A DNA stretch of 64,000 nt, taken from positions 1-64,000 of the forward strand of contig JADNRY010000140.1 of the NCBI GenBank assembly GCA_015501585.1, given 5' to 3'. Shown here piece by piece: positions 35,525 through 46,536 of this stretch. The stretch comes from Rhodocollybia butyracea (Eukaryota; Basidiomycota; Agaricomycetes; Agaricales; Omphalotaceae). Within the stretch, counting starts at the first letter, position 1. Each line of letters begins with the position of its first letter. The notes under the pieces were generated by a model. It was not told the origin of the DNA. It made no database searches and saw only the letters and a list, made by a program, of their open reading frames with translations. A program made the position numbers and the translations under genes.

Positions 35525-36775
35525 ATGGCATCTGATTTTTACACCTATCCCGCGTCTCGGACGCGTTATTCTTCTCAGCGCGAAGAATCGTGCGCTGGAT
35601 TCGACTTGCGAACCGGGTACCAATGCTGCCAACCCTCGTCCTTTAATGGGCTTTGCATTACACACTCTCCACAACAGTATTGGAGTGGGCGTTACACAGC
35701 GACTATCGATGAGCGCCGTATCCATGCACGAGATGGCAGATGCATGGGAGTGGCCGCTTATTCGGGCATGCTTTGCAGGCGCAAAATCAACGGATGCACA
35801 TTCTGCCACTCTCACAGAAACCAGACACCTCCAACCATCTTCCAGCGGGACTTATACGAATACCTAGCCACCCCAAGTCGTGGTTCTGAGCTGACCACGA
35901 GGAGCGCTGCGATCAAAGAGAATATGATGGCTCATTGGCTTGTCTACGCAGAGTTCATCGATGGTGAGCGTGAAACTCGACGGCGAGCTGAAGCAGCTGC
36001 GAAGAAGGCAAGGAACGCTGAAAAAGATTTGAAAGATGAGGCGGAAAAGGCGAAGAAAGCGACAGCCGAAAGTGAGCGTGCGCGGAAAGAGCAGCGATCA
36101 CAACAGAGACGATCGGAGGAAGAACTTCGAAGGGACATCGAGGAGACTACTCGTCTTTTGCATGAGCTTTTGATGGCTCAGGAGAAGAGAAAGAGGGAAG
36201 AAGCGAAGGCTGCTGAAGAGGCAAGAAAGAAAGCTGAAGCAAAGGCGGAGAAGCTACGTCGAGAACAGCTTGATCGCGAAGCAGCAGAGGAAGAACGACG
36301 GAAGAAAACTGAACGCGAGGAAGCGGAGAGGAGGAAGAAGGAGGAAGCAAAGCAGAGGAAGGCCAAGGAGGCAGCGAGGGCAAAACGTATGGCAGAAACG
36401 AAACACTTGCTGGACATAGTGATGGAGTTCTGCGGTTCTTCTGTCGAGTTTGACAAGACTAAATTTTCTGCCTCGAACCGCGCCTCTTTTCGTGCGATTC
36501 CTTGGCCGGTCCTTGTTTATCGTTCACATTTGACATCCGCAGAAATCACCTGGCAAGCGGTCGAGAAGTTTTTTCGCACCGTAAAGGATCTTCTTGGTAT
36601 CACAGAGCATCGACGCTTACTCGAAGAGGCACGTAAACGCTATCACCCGAACCGATGGGCTGCCAAAGGGATCGTCAGAACCGTTTTAGGTGAAGTCGAA
36701 CGAACACAGATTGAAGAGGCTGGAAACACTGTTTCTCAAGCAATCAATTCTCTCATTACCGCTTCTTCTCTCTGA
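35525..36775 (+). CDS. Coiled-coil protein with Cys-rich N-terminus and basidiomycete C-terminal motif
   Basis: A 416-residue single-exon protein with no recognised enzymatic domain. The N-terminal 100 residues hold eight or more cysteines and histidines in pairs (GYQCCQ, GLCITH, GRCMGV, MLCRRKINGCTFCHSH), suggesting a zinc-binding module. Residues about 140-295 form one long charged coiled coil (Ala/Glu/Lys/Arg-rich). The C-terminal 120 residues contain WPVLVYRSHLTSAEITWQAV and ARKRYHPNRWAAKGIV, a motif (RYHPDRW-like) that ends many agaricomycete proteins and recalls a J-domain remnant, although HPD reads HPN. The cellular role is unknown. Confidence 0.75.
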   Translation: MASDFYTYPASRTRYSSQREESCAGFDLRTGYQCCQPSSFNGLCITHSPQQYWSGRYTATIDERRIHARDGRCMGVAAYSGMLCRRKINGCTFCHSHRNQTPPTIFQRDLYEYLATPSRGSELTTRSAAIKENMMAHWLVYAEFIDGERETRRRAEAAAKKARNAEKDLKDEAEKAKKATAESERARKEQRSQQRRSEEELRRDIEETTRLLHELLMAQEKRKREEAKAAEEARKKAEAKAEKLRREQLDREAAEEERRKKTEREEAERRKKEEAKQRKAKEAARAKRMAETKHLLDIVMEFCGSSVEFDKTKFSASNRASFRAIPWPVLVYRSHLTSAEITWQAVEKFFRTVKDLLGITEHRRLLEEARKRYHPNRWAAKGIVRTVLGEVERTQIEEAGNTVSQAINSLITASSL

Positions 36776-37519
36776 AGATATGTTTCCTTCCATCTCTTCC
36801 TTTTTCCCGTCTCAGTGATTAACAATCATCACTCCCTCATTTACGCTCATCTCAACTCTTTGTATTTATCTCCGATAACCTTGATTCTGAGTATGACAGG
36901 TGAGCACTGAATCCCCCCCGCTAATGCATACATATACCTAACCAATTTGCAGGCTCGCTCATACATTTGATGTTCATGGTGCGTCGGAGCCTCTGTTTTG
37001 TAATAAATATAATAATGACTTAGAGGTTTTCGTTTGGCATACACCGTCGCAGTCAGTTGTTCAAATTCTAACCGAGTGGTGGTGACGTCGATGGCGCCGA
37101 AGCTTGCATAACCCATAACCCAACAATGAAGACCTTACGCCACACTCTCTCCATCTCACCTTCACCTTGCGTTACACCGTATTTCGCTCCTTCGTTCCTT
37201 GATGTCTTCATAATTATCGGACTCACCGCAGAGGCTGACCCAGTAGCGTGAAGGCCCTGCCATCAGAATGAGCGAATAAATCCTCTATACTACACTTATG
37301 TTGACCAAACCATATTAGGGTACTTATTTTATTTTTGAAAATAGCAATGACTTATATAGGACAATGATTTGCACACAAATTGAGCAACGGGCCATACAGA
37401 ATTGTAGAAATACTCTATCTCATGGTGCAAATCGTTGTCAGGACATCCGACGTCGACAAGCCCCAGAGTAAAATTACTTGCTGCATGGCCATAACTCTTA
37501 ACTCTCCGTTGATACTCCT

Positions 37520-37537
37520 AACTATGCTAGCATAGTT
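37520..37537. repeat. Perfect 18-bp palindrome
   Basis: AACTATGCTAGCATAGTT is identical to its reverse complement. It sits about 800 bases upstream of the GH28 start. It could bind a dimeric factor or be chance. Confidence 0.8.
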
Positions 37538-38286
37538 TCTGTGTCCATCATAAAATATAGGCGGTCTTTCCCTGCAATGCAACACTTACTGCCTTGAAGT
37601 TAACTCTTTCCATTCATGTTGGCAGAATACTCAAATCACGCCGCATATAGCTGATTCAAGAACTGGTATGGAGATCAGCTATGAGTACTATTCACTGAAG
37701 ATTCATGTATTTACACTGGAAAATGATAAAAGTAGCTTGTACGAGTGTCTATACTGACTTCGTTAGTGCAGTCGTCTGAGCCGGGCCCCAGCCGGACCTG
37801 CAAGCTCGCAAGTTCAAGCGCTCACGCGCACGAGCGGCCCACATTATTTTTTCTTGTCTTTTCAAAGCTTCAAGCAAGGCTCTTCAATGGCGGATAAGCC
37901 TTTTTTGCTGGTCATCAGGCGATTATCCTGCTGAAACTTCTGAAACCGAGCCGACCCTACGTCACCACCACCACAGAAACGGACCGTCCTTGCACCAGCT
38001 TACCGTCTCTTACCATGTACAAGGGCTTCTCATCGAACCAAGCGTTCCTCTGAGCCTGGTAGATCAAGACAGGAGTAGCCTGTTCACTACTATACCTATT
38101 CGTTCCTATTCATCCCCAATCTCCGCACCTTCGCCCATTACAAAAATGTCTACCTCGTAGCACATTGAATCCAAAAATCCGAACTGTTGACTCCACTCGT
38201 TCCTAAACGTTCAACCGCTGCCACACGCGGTTTTGCTCTCCACTCGTGATCATCTTAATTGTCCTTAGTTGGGATCTGGCCAGGAT

Positions 38287-38295
38287 TATATAAAA
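38287..38295 (+). promoter_or_regulatory. TATA box of the polygalacturonase gene
   Basis: TATATAAAA lies 39-47 bases upstream of the start codon at 38334. Confidence 0.6.
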
Positions 38296-38333
38296 GGAAT
38301 AGATTCAAAATCTCCGATACTATACCTCCCGCG

Positions 38334-39783
38334 ATGTTCATGTTCAACAGTCTCCTCCAATTTGCGGCACTGAGTATACTGGTCCGGCATACGGTGGCCC
38401 ATGATGCTCACAAAAATGTCTGCGTCGTCGCCGCTGAACCCAATGGCACTGACTCTGCCCCAGCCATCATAGATGCCTTCCGTCGCTGTGGTCACAATCC
38501 ATCCCACAACCGCGGTAAAGTCGTATTCACAAATGACACCTACGACATCAAAACCGTCATGAACACCACTGGTTTGTCAAATGTCGATATCGATTTTCGG
38601 GGAACTCTTCTCTGGGACACTAATATCAAGTACTGGTTGAATCACTCCTTACCTGTCGGATACCAGAACCAGAGCACGGCGTGGCTCTTTGGAGGAGATA
38701 ACGTGAGATGGAATGGACATGGTTACGGGACGTTGGACGGAAATGGCCAGGTTTGGTATGAGTTCATCAACGGGACGAACAACTATCCAGGTCGGCCGCA
38801 CCAAATCACGATCACAGGGGCTAGCGATAGCGTGTTCGAGGGAATTAGATTTGTGCAGAGTCAAATGTGGTAAGTCTTCCTGATGTTTCGTCGTCAGATA
38901 CATACTAAAATGTGTCCACTTAGGACGATGTCAATCATACACGCAGATAACCTTCTCTTTGAGGGCATCTACATCAACAGCACAGTTGCTGGCCAGGAGG
39001 CTGCCAGTGGTGGATTGTCTATCAACGTAAGTCAGACTTGTAAATCACTGTTTCAATGCTCATCCTCGACAGACTGATGGTGCAGATACCATTTACGCCA
39101 ATAACATAACATTCCGAAACTGGACCGTCGATAATGGAGACGATAGCATCAGTTTAAAAGCAAACAGCACCAATATCTTGATCGAGAACTGCGATTTTTA
39201 CACTGGGCTTGGTGTTGCAATCGGTAGTATCGGCCAATATGGTGATGCTGCCTCTCCAATCCCATATTATCATTGCTGATTATCCTGTTATCCGATAGAC
39301 GGCGTCTTCGAGACGATTGAGAATGTCACTGCCCGCAACATCCTCATCAACAACATGATCTATGGCGTCTACATCAAAACATGGACCGGTGTATCCACCG
39401 GCTTCCCTCCCAACGGTGGAGGGGGCGGTCTCGGCTTCGCAGCAAATCTGACATTCTCCAATTTTACTTTGAACAACGCCACGGGAGTCTTCGCTATTAC
39501 CCAATGTACATCGTATAACGGTGCTACGGGTGGCTGTGATACCAGCTTGTTCAACTTACGGAATTTGACATTGGAGAATTGGAGCGGCAGCGCAGCGACC
39601 GATGTGATTGCGAGTATGCAATGCAGCGGCGCGAGCCCGTGTACGGGAATCACTATTGGGGGTATTGAAATTGTGAATCCGGTGAATGATACGTCGCCTG
39701 CGAATTACTTGTGCGATAGTGTGTTGGACCCCATTGGATTCAACTGCACGGGCACGCCGTGGGGAGAGAATAACAGACGCTGA
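38334..39783 (+). CDS. Secreted GH28 exo-polygalacturonase
   Basis: A 430-residue glycoside hydrolase family 28 enzyme that removes galacturonic acid from pectin; exported. Four exons: 38334-38869, 38924-39026, 39073-39241 and 39299-39783. A signal peptide is clear (MFMFNSLLQFAALSILVRHT, cleaved near VAHD). A parallel beta-helix follows with many N-glycosylation sites (NDT, NHS, NQS, NGT, NNT). Family motifs: NTDGAD at residue 213, NGDDSIS at about 236, GLGVAIGSIG at about 258 and YIKTW at about 293. The catalytic Asp residues are present. Where endo-enzymes have GHG and RIK, this one has GLG and YIK, as in the exo-polygalacturonase branch common in basidiomycetes. A second ATG two codons in is possible. 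Probably substrate-induced, by inference. Confidence 0.93.
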
Positions 39784-40426
39784 ACTGTCGAAAGTAATGT
39801 AGTATTAGTACAACTTGTTATGCCTATCTCAGGATTTGAAACTCATTTGATCACAAAGAAAAATGTAGTTGCATTCTATCCTATTCTATCATTGATATCT
39901 TTGTGTGTTGTGCGGGCCCGGCTGTTCCTCAATGGGACCACGCTGGCCCTTTTTTCCTTCCTTAAGAATGAAACGAATACCTTGATGTTCATTTTTTGTA
40001 TCTCTCGATTCATCCGGGCCGGTCGCTGTACTCTAATTCGCGAACCACTATCATCAGCTCAGCACTATTGTGTACCAGGATATAGGTCAGTCGACGAGCC
40101 TACCGAACTTTAATAGTATCGTCAAACGTTGAATGCTCTCCAAGTGCAGATCATGGGTCGTCCGGCACTGATTTGAGTGAAGTGCTGACTGACCACTCTC
40201 TTTCACAACCTCTAATTGATTCTCTTACTTTCTCCTACCTAGTCACCTTGGTTGCCGTGGATGGTTCACGGACGTTTATAGCCGCTTCGTGAACTTCAAC
40301 GTACACACCGTGGGGCATGTGGCAAAGATCTATGCCTATGCCCGACCTGGCGTGCCGTTGAAGTTTTATAAATGGTACGAACTTAACATAGGAAATCCAT
40401 TCACCTGAATTTGTTAATCCCCAGCA
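39784..40426. other. Spacer between GH28 and S53 genes
   Basis: Contains the GH28 3' region and the S53 upstream region. TTTTATAAATGG near 40365 may be the S53 TATA box. No gene. Confidence 0.45.
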
Positions 40427-42959
40427 ATGAAGGCCCACTCTTATTATGCTGGGCTCGCGGTGATCGCTGTCTCTGCCTTGGCCTCTGTTAACCCGACTCG
40501 TAGAGCAACGTATGTTGTCGAGGACCGTGTGGCACCACCTAGCAGCTTTGCCAGTTTTGGTACCCCAGCTGCAGAGACGAGGATCAATCTGCGTGTTGGG
40601 CTTGCGGCCTTCAATCTGCTAGGACTGGAGACTGCTCTTTACGATGTTAGCACGCCGGGAAGTTCGAAGTACGGTCAACATCTGAGCCTGGACGAGGTTT
40701 TTTCTCACTTTGAAGCGTGACTATGTCGCTGATAATGGCGCTCTAGGTCAAGGCTTATGCTGTTCCTAGCTCAGACGCAGTGTCGGCTGTTACTTCCTGG
40801 CTTGAAGGGACGGCTGGCGTATCTAACATCACCCAGATAGGAACATTCGGCGACTGGATCAGCTTCTCCACTGATATCAGCACCGCAAACGAGCTTCTCG
40901 ACGCCAATTTTGAATTCTTTGTCCATATGGAAACTGGAAAGAGTATGGTCCGCACGATGTCGTACTCCGTTCCACAAGACCTTGTTCGGTATATTGATCT
41001 GGTTCATCCTACCATATCTTTTGCTTCGCCGATTCCTAAGAAGCAAAAGTTAATGTCAGCACCCAAAGGCCTGAAAAACAACACCAACAGCAGAAGGATA
41101 AATACTGCTCCTGCTTCCTGCAATGATGCTATGACACCTACCTGTTTGCAGGATCTCTATGCCATTCCCTCCACTCCTGCCACTCAATCTTCCAATGGTT
41201 TGGCTGTCTCTGGTTTCATCAACGAGTTTGCTGAGGTATGACATGCTCTTCAAAGCGATTGTGCCACATCATAATCCGACTTGATTTTCAACAGGAGTCT
41301 GACCTGCAAATTTTCCTGGCCGATTTTCGGCCAGATATGTCATCTACAACAACGTTTACTCTGGAAACCGTTGACGGCGGTTCGAACCCTCAAGGTCCCA
41401 ATGAGGCTGGTGTAGAGGCAGTGAGTGATACCTACCCATTTGAACTTCTTTCTACTCAACTTGTCCGATATCTAGTCGCTCGATATTCAGTATGCCGTGG
41501 GGCTCGCTACCGACGTTCCAGTCTTTTTCGTGTCGGTTGGCCCAGACACTATCGATGACGGGGTAGATAGTTTCATTGAAATAATCGACTTTTTGAATGC
41601 GGAAACATCACCTCCACAAGTAAGCTCTTCCAGGGATATGCTTTTCATTCAACTCACTGCGTAAAGGTCCTCACTACTAGTTATGGTTTCAACGAGCCTG
41701 ACGTAGGCGCTGCTCTAGCTACGTATGTTTTTTTTTTGACTATTTTATAAGTCCTTGCTCATCGGTGTATATAGGAAGGTATGCAACGCCCATATGACCT
41801 AACTGCCGGGGAGTCAGCCTCCGCCGGCGCTGGCATGTATCCTAATGTTGACAGTCTTGAACCTCGTTTTCTAAACTGTGTTCTTTCCGACAGGTGACGG
41901 TGGGGTCTCTGGTGTGTAGTTTTGTGTATTTTTCACGTACAGCTCATTGTTTTCCATTGGTTACTAGGGATTCAGTCCCAAAGTTGCACGACATTTGTCC
42001 CCACATTCCCTAGCGGATGCCCTATGTAAGACAATCTCCACGACACTTTACACACCGCCGACCAGTGCGTAATCTGCAGAGGCACGCTCTCGCCTTGTTC
42101 CTTTGGAACTCATCGTTGCAGCAGGCACATCTACCATGACAGACCAGACATTCCTATTGTAGTCCTACTGTATGTATACTCGCTACCATACGCTATCGCG
42201 CAAATGCGAATAAATATGATAAAAAAAAAAAAAAAAAAAAAAGACAATCTCGAGCTGGATTTATGATCTGTATACTGACCTTCTTTCCCTAGGTGACATC
42301 TGTAGGCGCAACTCGATTGAATGCTTCTTCTGAATCTGCTGCACTCTTCTCTTCCGGGGGATTTAGTAACTTTTTCCCGACCCCTTCCTATCAATCCTCT
42401 GATGTATCGGCATATCTCTCTACTCTTGGAACTGCGTTTTCTGGGCTTTACAACGCATCTGGGAGGGGGTTCCCGGACGTCTCTGCTCAAGGGTGGGCTG
42501 TCGATGTGATCTGGGAGGGAGAATTGATCCAACAATACGGAACCTCGTGCTCTACCCCAATTTTCGCCAGTATAATAGCCTTGATTAACGATCGATTGCT
42601 TGCGGCTGGAAATCCCGTTCTTGGATTTTTGAATCCCTTGTACGAGCCCATTGAACTGAGAACGAACTGATTTACTGATAAGCCCTATAGCTTATATGCC
42701 AACCCATCTGCGTTCTTTGATATTACAAGCGGGCAGAACATTGGATGTACGTGCTCTTGATTATTTGTCTTTGCCTGCATACGACTTGAAATTCTGAAGG
42801 CGACAGCAACGTTGATGGTTTTTCTGCTAGCACTGGCTGTAAGGAACCCATCGATACAAGCTATTAAATTCTTACTGAAGCTGTTTATTTAGGGGATGCT
42901 ATTTCGGGACTGGGTACACCCAATTTCGATGCACTACTAGCAGCAGCGGGTTTGTAGTT
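40427..42959 (+). pseudogene. Sedolisin-type tripeptidyl peptidase (S53), decayed in the middle
   Basis: Family: secreted acid serine-carboxyl peptidases that release tripeptides. Intact exons: 40427-40696 (signal peptide YAGLAVIAVSALAS), 40747-41235, 41295-41420, 41476-41619 and 41667-41722. They carry the prodomain YGQHLSLDE, then GVEASLDIQYAVGLATD with the catalytic Glu and Asp. The exon from 41775 reads KVCNAHMT and hits a stop; matching the family (LTARGVS, then GDGGVSG) needs at least two missing bases, and the joins to QSQSCTTFVPTFPSGCP and to TSVGATRLN also miss frame. From 42295 the sequence is good again: GFSNFFPTPSYQ, FPDVSAQGW and YGTSCSTPIFASIIALIND with the catalytic Ser, ending FDALLAAAGL at 42959. 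The intron before 42295 carries a retro-insertion. I judge it a recent pseudogene, though clustered sequence errors are not excluded. Confidence 0.82.
42039..42240 (+). mobile_element. Poly(A)-tailed retro-insertion with 11-bp target duplication
   Basis: A 202-bp insert lies inside an S53 intron. AAGACAATCTC flanks it on both sides (42028-42038 and 42241-42251). The insert ends with AATAAA (42209-42214), six bases, and then 20 or more A. Removing it restores an ordinary 58-bp intron running from GTAAG to CCCTAG. These are the marks of target-primed reverse transcription by a LINE-type machinery. The body has no Pol III box that I can see, so it looks more like a truncated mRNA copy (processed pseudogene, 3' end only) than a SINE. 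The source gene is not in this window. Confidence 0.85.
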
Positions 42960-43440
42960 ACTACGGCGTGCCTCCGCTACCGGTAACTATCCATATGTCA
43001 GTGATACACCGGCATTTTCCCGTCAGACTAGATCCACACAGGCTGTAGATCATTCACATTGTTTGCTACTGGACTGTTCCATCTTGTTACTACTACTTCA
43101 GTGTCCGCGACCACAAGGTGGAGATTCCTAACACGGAAACCGATGTACAGTTTAGTCGTTAAGCTCGCCAGGCAATAACTTGAACGGAAAAAATACCGGG
43201 AGGGCCGGTTATTCCTACTTTTCAAATCCACGAGTCGCGAACTTATAGTTTCTCTTCGGGGTGGATAGATATTTGGGGTGAGCGTGTGTATGAGCCAATT
43301 CAACAAGTATAGGTTTTTAAATCGGGCAAAAATTGTAATGCAATGCGTATGAGGGTTTATTTTATTGTTTTTGTTTTTAAGCTGTGAGACGGGCGTCAGA
43401 TCTAAGTTCACTTAAGCGCTGGTTCGTTTCGATCTTCTCA
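42960..43440. other. Spacer after the S53 pseudogene
   Basis: 481 bp with no gene. Open frames on the minus strand are low-complexity or short. Confidence 0.45.
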
Positions 43441-44659
43441 ATGACCACAGTTATTAAATCTCGTGCAAAAGTCGCATCAGCCACTACACGTCCCAAAATC
43501 CGCCTGCCCGATTTCCCTGAAGAAATATGGGAGGAGATATTTCGATGGGCTTGTGTTAATTCGCCCATACAGGATGCACCACAGCTTCTAAGCTTTCCTT
43601 TACCTTTGAACCCAAATGCTTTCCAAAAGAGAATGCTAGTATGTTTGTGTGTTGGAATCATGTACAAATACTGCTTAATAATTCATCCAGTGGTCCATCC
43701 TCGTAGTCTGCAAAACGTGGCACAGAATCGCCCTGCCATATTTCTTCGAGGCAATAGTCATATTGGGTCAAAGAAGATCTCAGTGCCAGTGGCTTTTGAA
43801 TATCCTGGAGGAACACTCCTTCAATCACCTAGTCAAACGGTTGGACTTGCACTTAGAAACCTTTTCCAGAAATAACACTGTGGAGGCAGTCGGTTCTTTA
43901 CTTCGACACTGTTCAAATTTGCATGTCCTTGTTGTAGCTTTGGATCGATCTTTTGAGCTGGATCCTAAATCGCTTGGCCAGCTTCTTCAGTGCATTCTTG
44001 CGCTTCCCAGTCTTCAAGTGTTGCACTTTCCTTGGCACCACTGTCGAGCAGATTTTGTAATGACACTTGCCAATTCTACTATCAGAACTAGTACATCATT
44101 TTATCCCGGTACTACCATTGCTCGCTTGTCAGCCCTTAGTCAAATTTGCACGGCAGCTGAAAAGCCCTATGCAGACCATATATCGTTAAACCCTTTTACT
44201 CGGACATCATTGAAAAATGGATGACTGGAAAAATGTGACTTCCTTTATTATCGACAACACTTTTCCGTATGATCTGGCAGATCATCGGATTCCGTATCTA
44301 TCTCAGACGATTTTTGCCTGTCGCTCTCTTCCTCGCGTAAAATATGTGACCATACGCCTAATCTCAGTCGAAGAGCTTAGTTGTTATCTGACACCATTAT
44401 TATTCCCTCGTCGTGTACGACAGCTACCTCCCTCTGTTCATACATTGGGATTCTGGTTCTGTCAGCCAAAGCTACAATAAAGGCCTGGCAGAAGTTTTGT
44501 AGGACGCTGGATCTGATACATGGTGAGGGAATTGAGGTCATCCGCTTCAGGACGGAGACGGCGGAGGATCTTCAAAGCCGGTATACCGCATATTCAGCAA
44601 TAGATGAAACGCTTCGGGCCAAGGGGTGGCGCCTGGAAGTAGGCGATATAGATGTTTAG
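43441..44659 (+). pseudogene. F-box protein with two one-base frameshifts
   Basis: An F-box/leucine-rich protein, a likely SCF ubiquitin-ligase receptor when intact. Exon 1 is 43441-43638, with LPDFPEEIWEEIFRWACV; after a 52-bp intron, exon 2 starts at 43691 with WSILVVCKTWHRIALPYFFE, completing the F-box. The LRR-like half follows (HCSNLHVLVVAL, LPSLQVLHFPWHH). Near 44213-44217 a run of five A carries one base too many; the next frame reads DWKNVTSFIIDN and FACRSLPRVKYVTIRL. Near 44475 a second slip, one base too few, leads to WQKFCRTLDLIHGEGIEVIRF and ends at 44659. Both slips are in or near A runs, so sequence error is possible. A more decayed copy of exon 1 lies at 45559. Confidence 0.78.
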
Positions 44660-44982
44660 GTCTTACTGGAACAATTCCCTGGGGTGAACGATTTTTCTTC
44701 ACTCTCGTGAATTCTGGCTTGCGAGACTACGATTTTCATCGCATGTAAGCTTTATCGTATTGCTAATTCAGTCCTGTGTATTAGTGAATGATCTACCGTT
44801 GAGTGTTAGGAGTGCCTACTGAGCACTAGGCGCTAAGCCGCAGGACATCGAAGAAAGGAGACTTGCGGTTCGCCCCTATCCGTTACCTATAAATTCTCCT
44901 CCGTTTCTCATTAAGGAGCCAATACATCTTGCCTTCGTACATCCACTACCACTGCATTTTAGCCATCTTACCACTGCTCATC

Positions 44983-45393
44983 ATGTCCATTTACAACATG
45001 ATTTATCCCTCATCGTCGACGTCTTTGTCTGACGTTGAGAACCATTGTCTCTTGTCGCCCACGCTCTCATCTCTTATCACCGATTTTGAAGCCGAAAGCC
45101 TTACTTTCCCTTCCTTCGTACCCGTATTCCCCTACCTTCCTAACATCCGTGTACCTCCTCCTCTCGTTTTACCCGAAATTCCTCTACGAGAGCGTCGTGG
45201 CTTTCTCGAGTTTATCCATATCACCCCTGGGTCGGCTTTTGGTTCCGAGTCCCAGATACCTGCAAAGGGACAGCTCGAACCCAGAGCCGGTTCATTACCC
45301 CGCAGAAGACGTGCTTCAACTGTAACGAAGCCGATTAGTACCCCTACCTCTATCCACGAGTCGAGAACTTTTGATTTCGCTGCCTTGTCGTAG
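44983..45393 (+). CDS. Small Ser/Pro-rich protein of unknown function
   Basis: A 136-residue open frame from the first ATG, with a TATA-like CCTATAAATTC about 100 bases upstream. It is Ser/Thr/Pro/Leu-rich with PPLVLPEIPLRERRGFLEF in the centre and a basic patch (PRRRRAS) near the end. I know no family. Its central 80 residues have a diverged second copy at 46100-46360 (RERHGFPEFIDIIPG), and each copy follows an F-box copy, so the pair was duplicated as a block. Retention of the RER-GF-EFI motif in both copies suggests, weakly, that it is or was translated. Confidence 0.45.
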   Translation: MSIYNMIYPSSSTSLSDVENHCLLSPTLSSLITDFEAESLTFPSFVPVFPYLPNIRVPPPLVLPEIPLRERRGFLEFIHITPGSAFGSESQIPAKGQLEPRAGSLPRRRRASTVTKPISTPTSIHESRTFDFAALS

Positions 45394-45558
45394 TCTAGCG
45401 ACGAAGATTAGCATTATTTTTATGATGGGCTAGAAGCATACTTCTGTAACCTTTCTATACCCAATGATTTTTTTGAAGTCAAGTTCTTGGTATCATGTAC
45501 GCAGCTGTTGGGCGTTTGCGTTTGAGCTTTCTGCGTCATCAACTTGACTTCTTCCCAC

Positions 45559-46360
45559 AATGACCAGCAGTCATTTTTCAAATCTCTTGCAAAAGTTGCA
45601 TTAGCTGCTGCACGTTCTCAAATCGATTTTCTTGAACTTCCTCAAGAACTATGGCTGGAGATATTTTGAAGAGCCTGTGATGTTATTTGCCTATGCAGGA
45701 CGCGCATCGCGCTGAAGCTTCTCAGCTTTCCTGTGGCTCTGAAATCACCGTAGGGGGTGGTATCTACCTTTGTGTCAGACTGTGGACACCCTACTGACAT
45801 CTACATGTTTATTAGGTCCAGCGGCGCATCATTGGTTTCCACAACCGGAAATCGGATGTCTCTTCAAAAAGATAGTTATTTTGGATCATCAGCTTCTTCA
45901 AGGATCGCAGCGAATCTTGGGTGCTCTAGATAAACATCTCCTTGGGCACTATGCCGAACGGCTTGGCTTACACTACTGGGAAGGTCTGCCAGTGCTCACA
46001 ACTCGGCCGTGACTGCCATTTCTGTCCTTTGACACGGTCCCAATCTACTACCGGGAAGGTCCGTAACAAGCAAGGGGATATTGGCCTGCTTTATTATATA
46101 CTGATTTGCGTCTACTGGAACTCGTTACACCCGAGATCCTTCAACGAGAGCGTCATGGCTTTCCCGAGTTTATCGATATCATTCCTGGGTTGGCTCTTAT
46201 TTCCGAGTCCGCCCAAGTACCTACAAAGGGACAACTTGAACCCCAAGCTGGCTCACTGGAGACGTGCTTCCCAACTTATCCACAAGCCGAGAACTTGATT
46301 CCGTGTCTTCACAGTCCGGCGACGAGGAACATTACCGTTCGGGTTCTTACTATGGACTAG
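45559..46360 (+). pseudogene. Decayed duplicate of the F-box gene plus small-protein block
   Basis: From 45559 the DNA parallels 43441 onward: ATGACC start, AAATCTC, GCAAAAGT, TTCCTCAAGAACTATGG and GGAGATATTT, followed at once by TGA and later stops. The LRR part is mostly lost. From about 46100 it parallels 45150-45380 of the small-protein gene (GAGAGCGTCATGGCTTTCCC, CAAAGGGACAACTTGAACCC). The order of the two parts is the same as in the upstream copy, so this is a tandem segmental duplication that has decayed. Confidence 0.75.
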
Positions 46361-46536
46361 TAACATCCGCTTTACTCGTGTCATACCCAATGAACCTCTT
46401 TACCGACTTACTTCATGCATAAATCGAACACTGGTTGAGGCTTGCGGAAAATGCCTTCACGTACAAGCGATACATAACCGTCCTCACTACAGAACGTTAG
46501 CAAACTGATACTGTGATAAATTGAGGCAGTGGACTA

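Larger units (their letters stand above)
36776..38333. other. Intergenic stretch of 1.6 kb
   Basis: No gene is supported. It holds a perfect 18-bp palindrome (37520-37537), a 9-bp inverted pair around 37647-37682 and a tRNA-like patch (37765-37850) that does not fold as a tRNA. Confidence 0.5.

Noticed and set aside
35351..35815. Minus-strand 154-codon frame over the start of the coiled-coil gene
   Set aside because: Shadow of the real gene on the plus strand; it lacks motifs.
37765..37850. tRNA-like patch (TTAGTGCAGTCGTCTGAG and AAGTTCAAGC)
   Set aside because: A- and B-box-like strings are present, but neither acceptor nor T-stem pairs and the base before the presumed anticodon is not T. 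At best a decayed tRNA or SINE.
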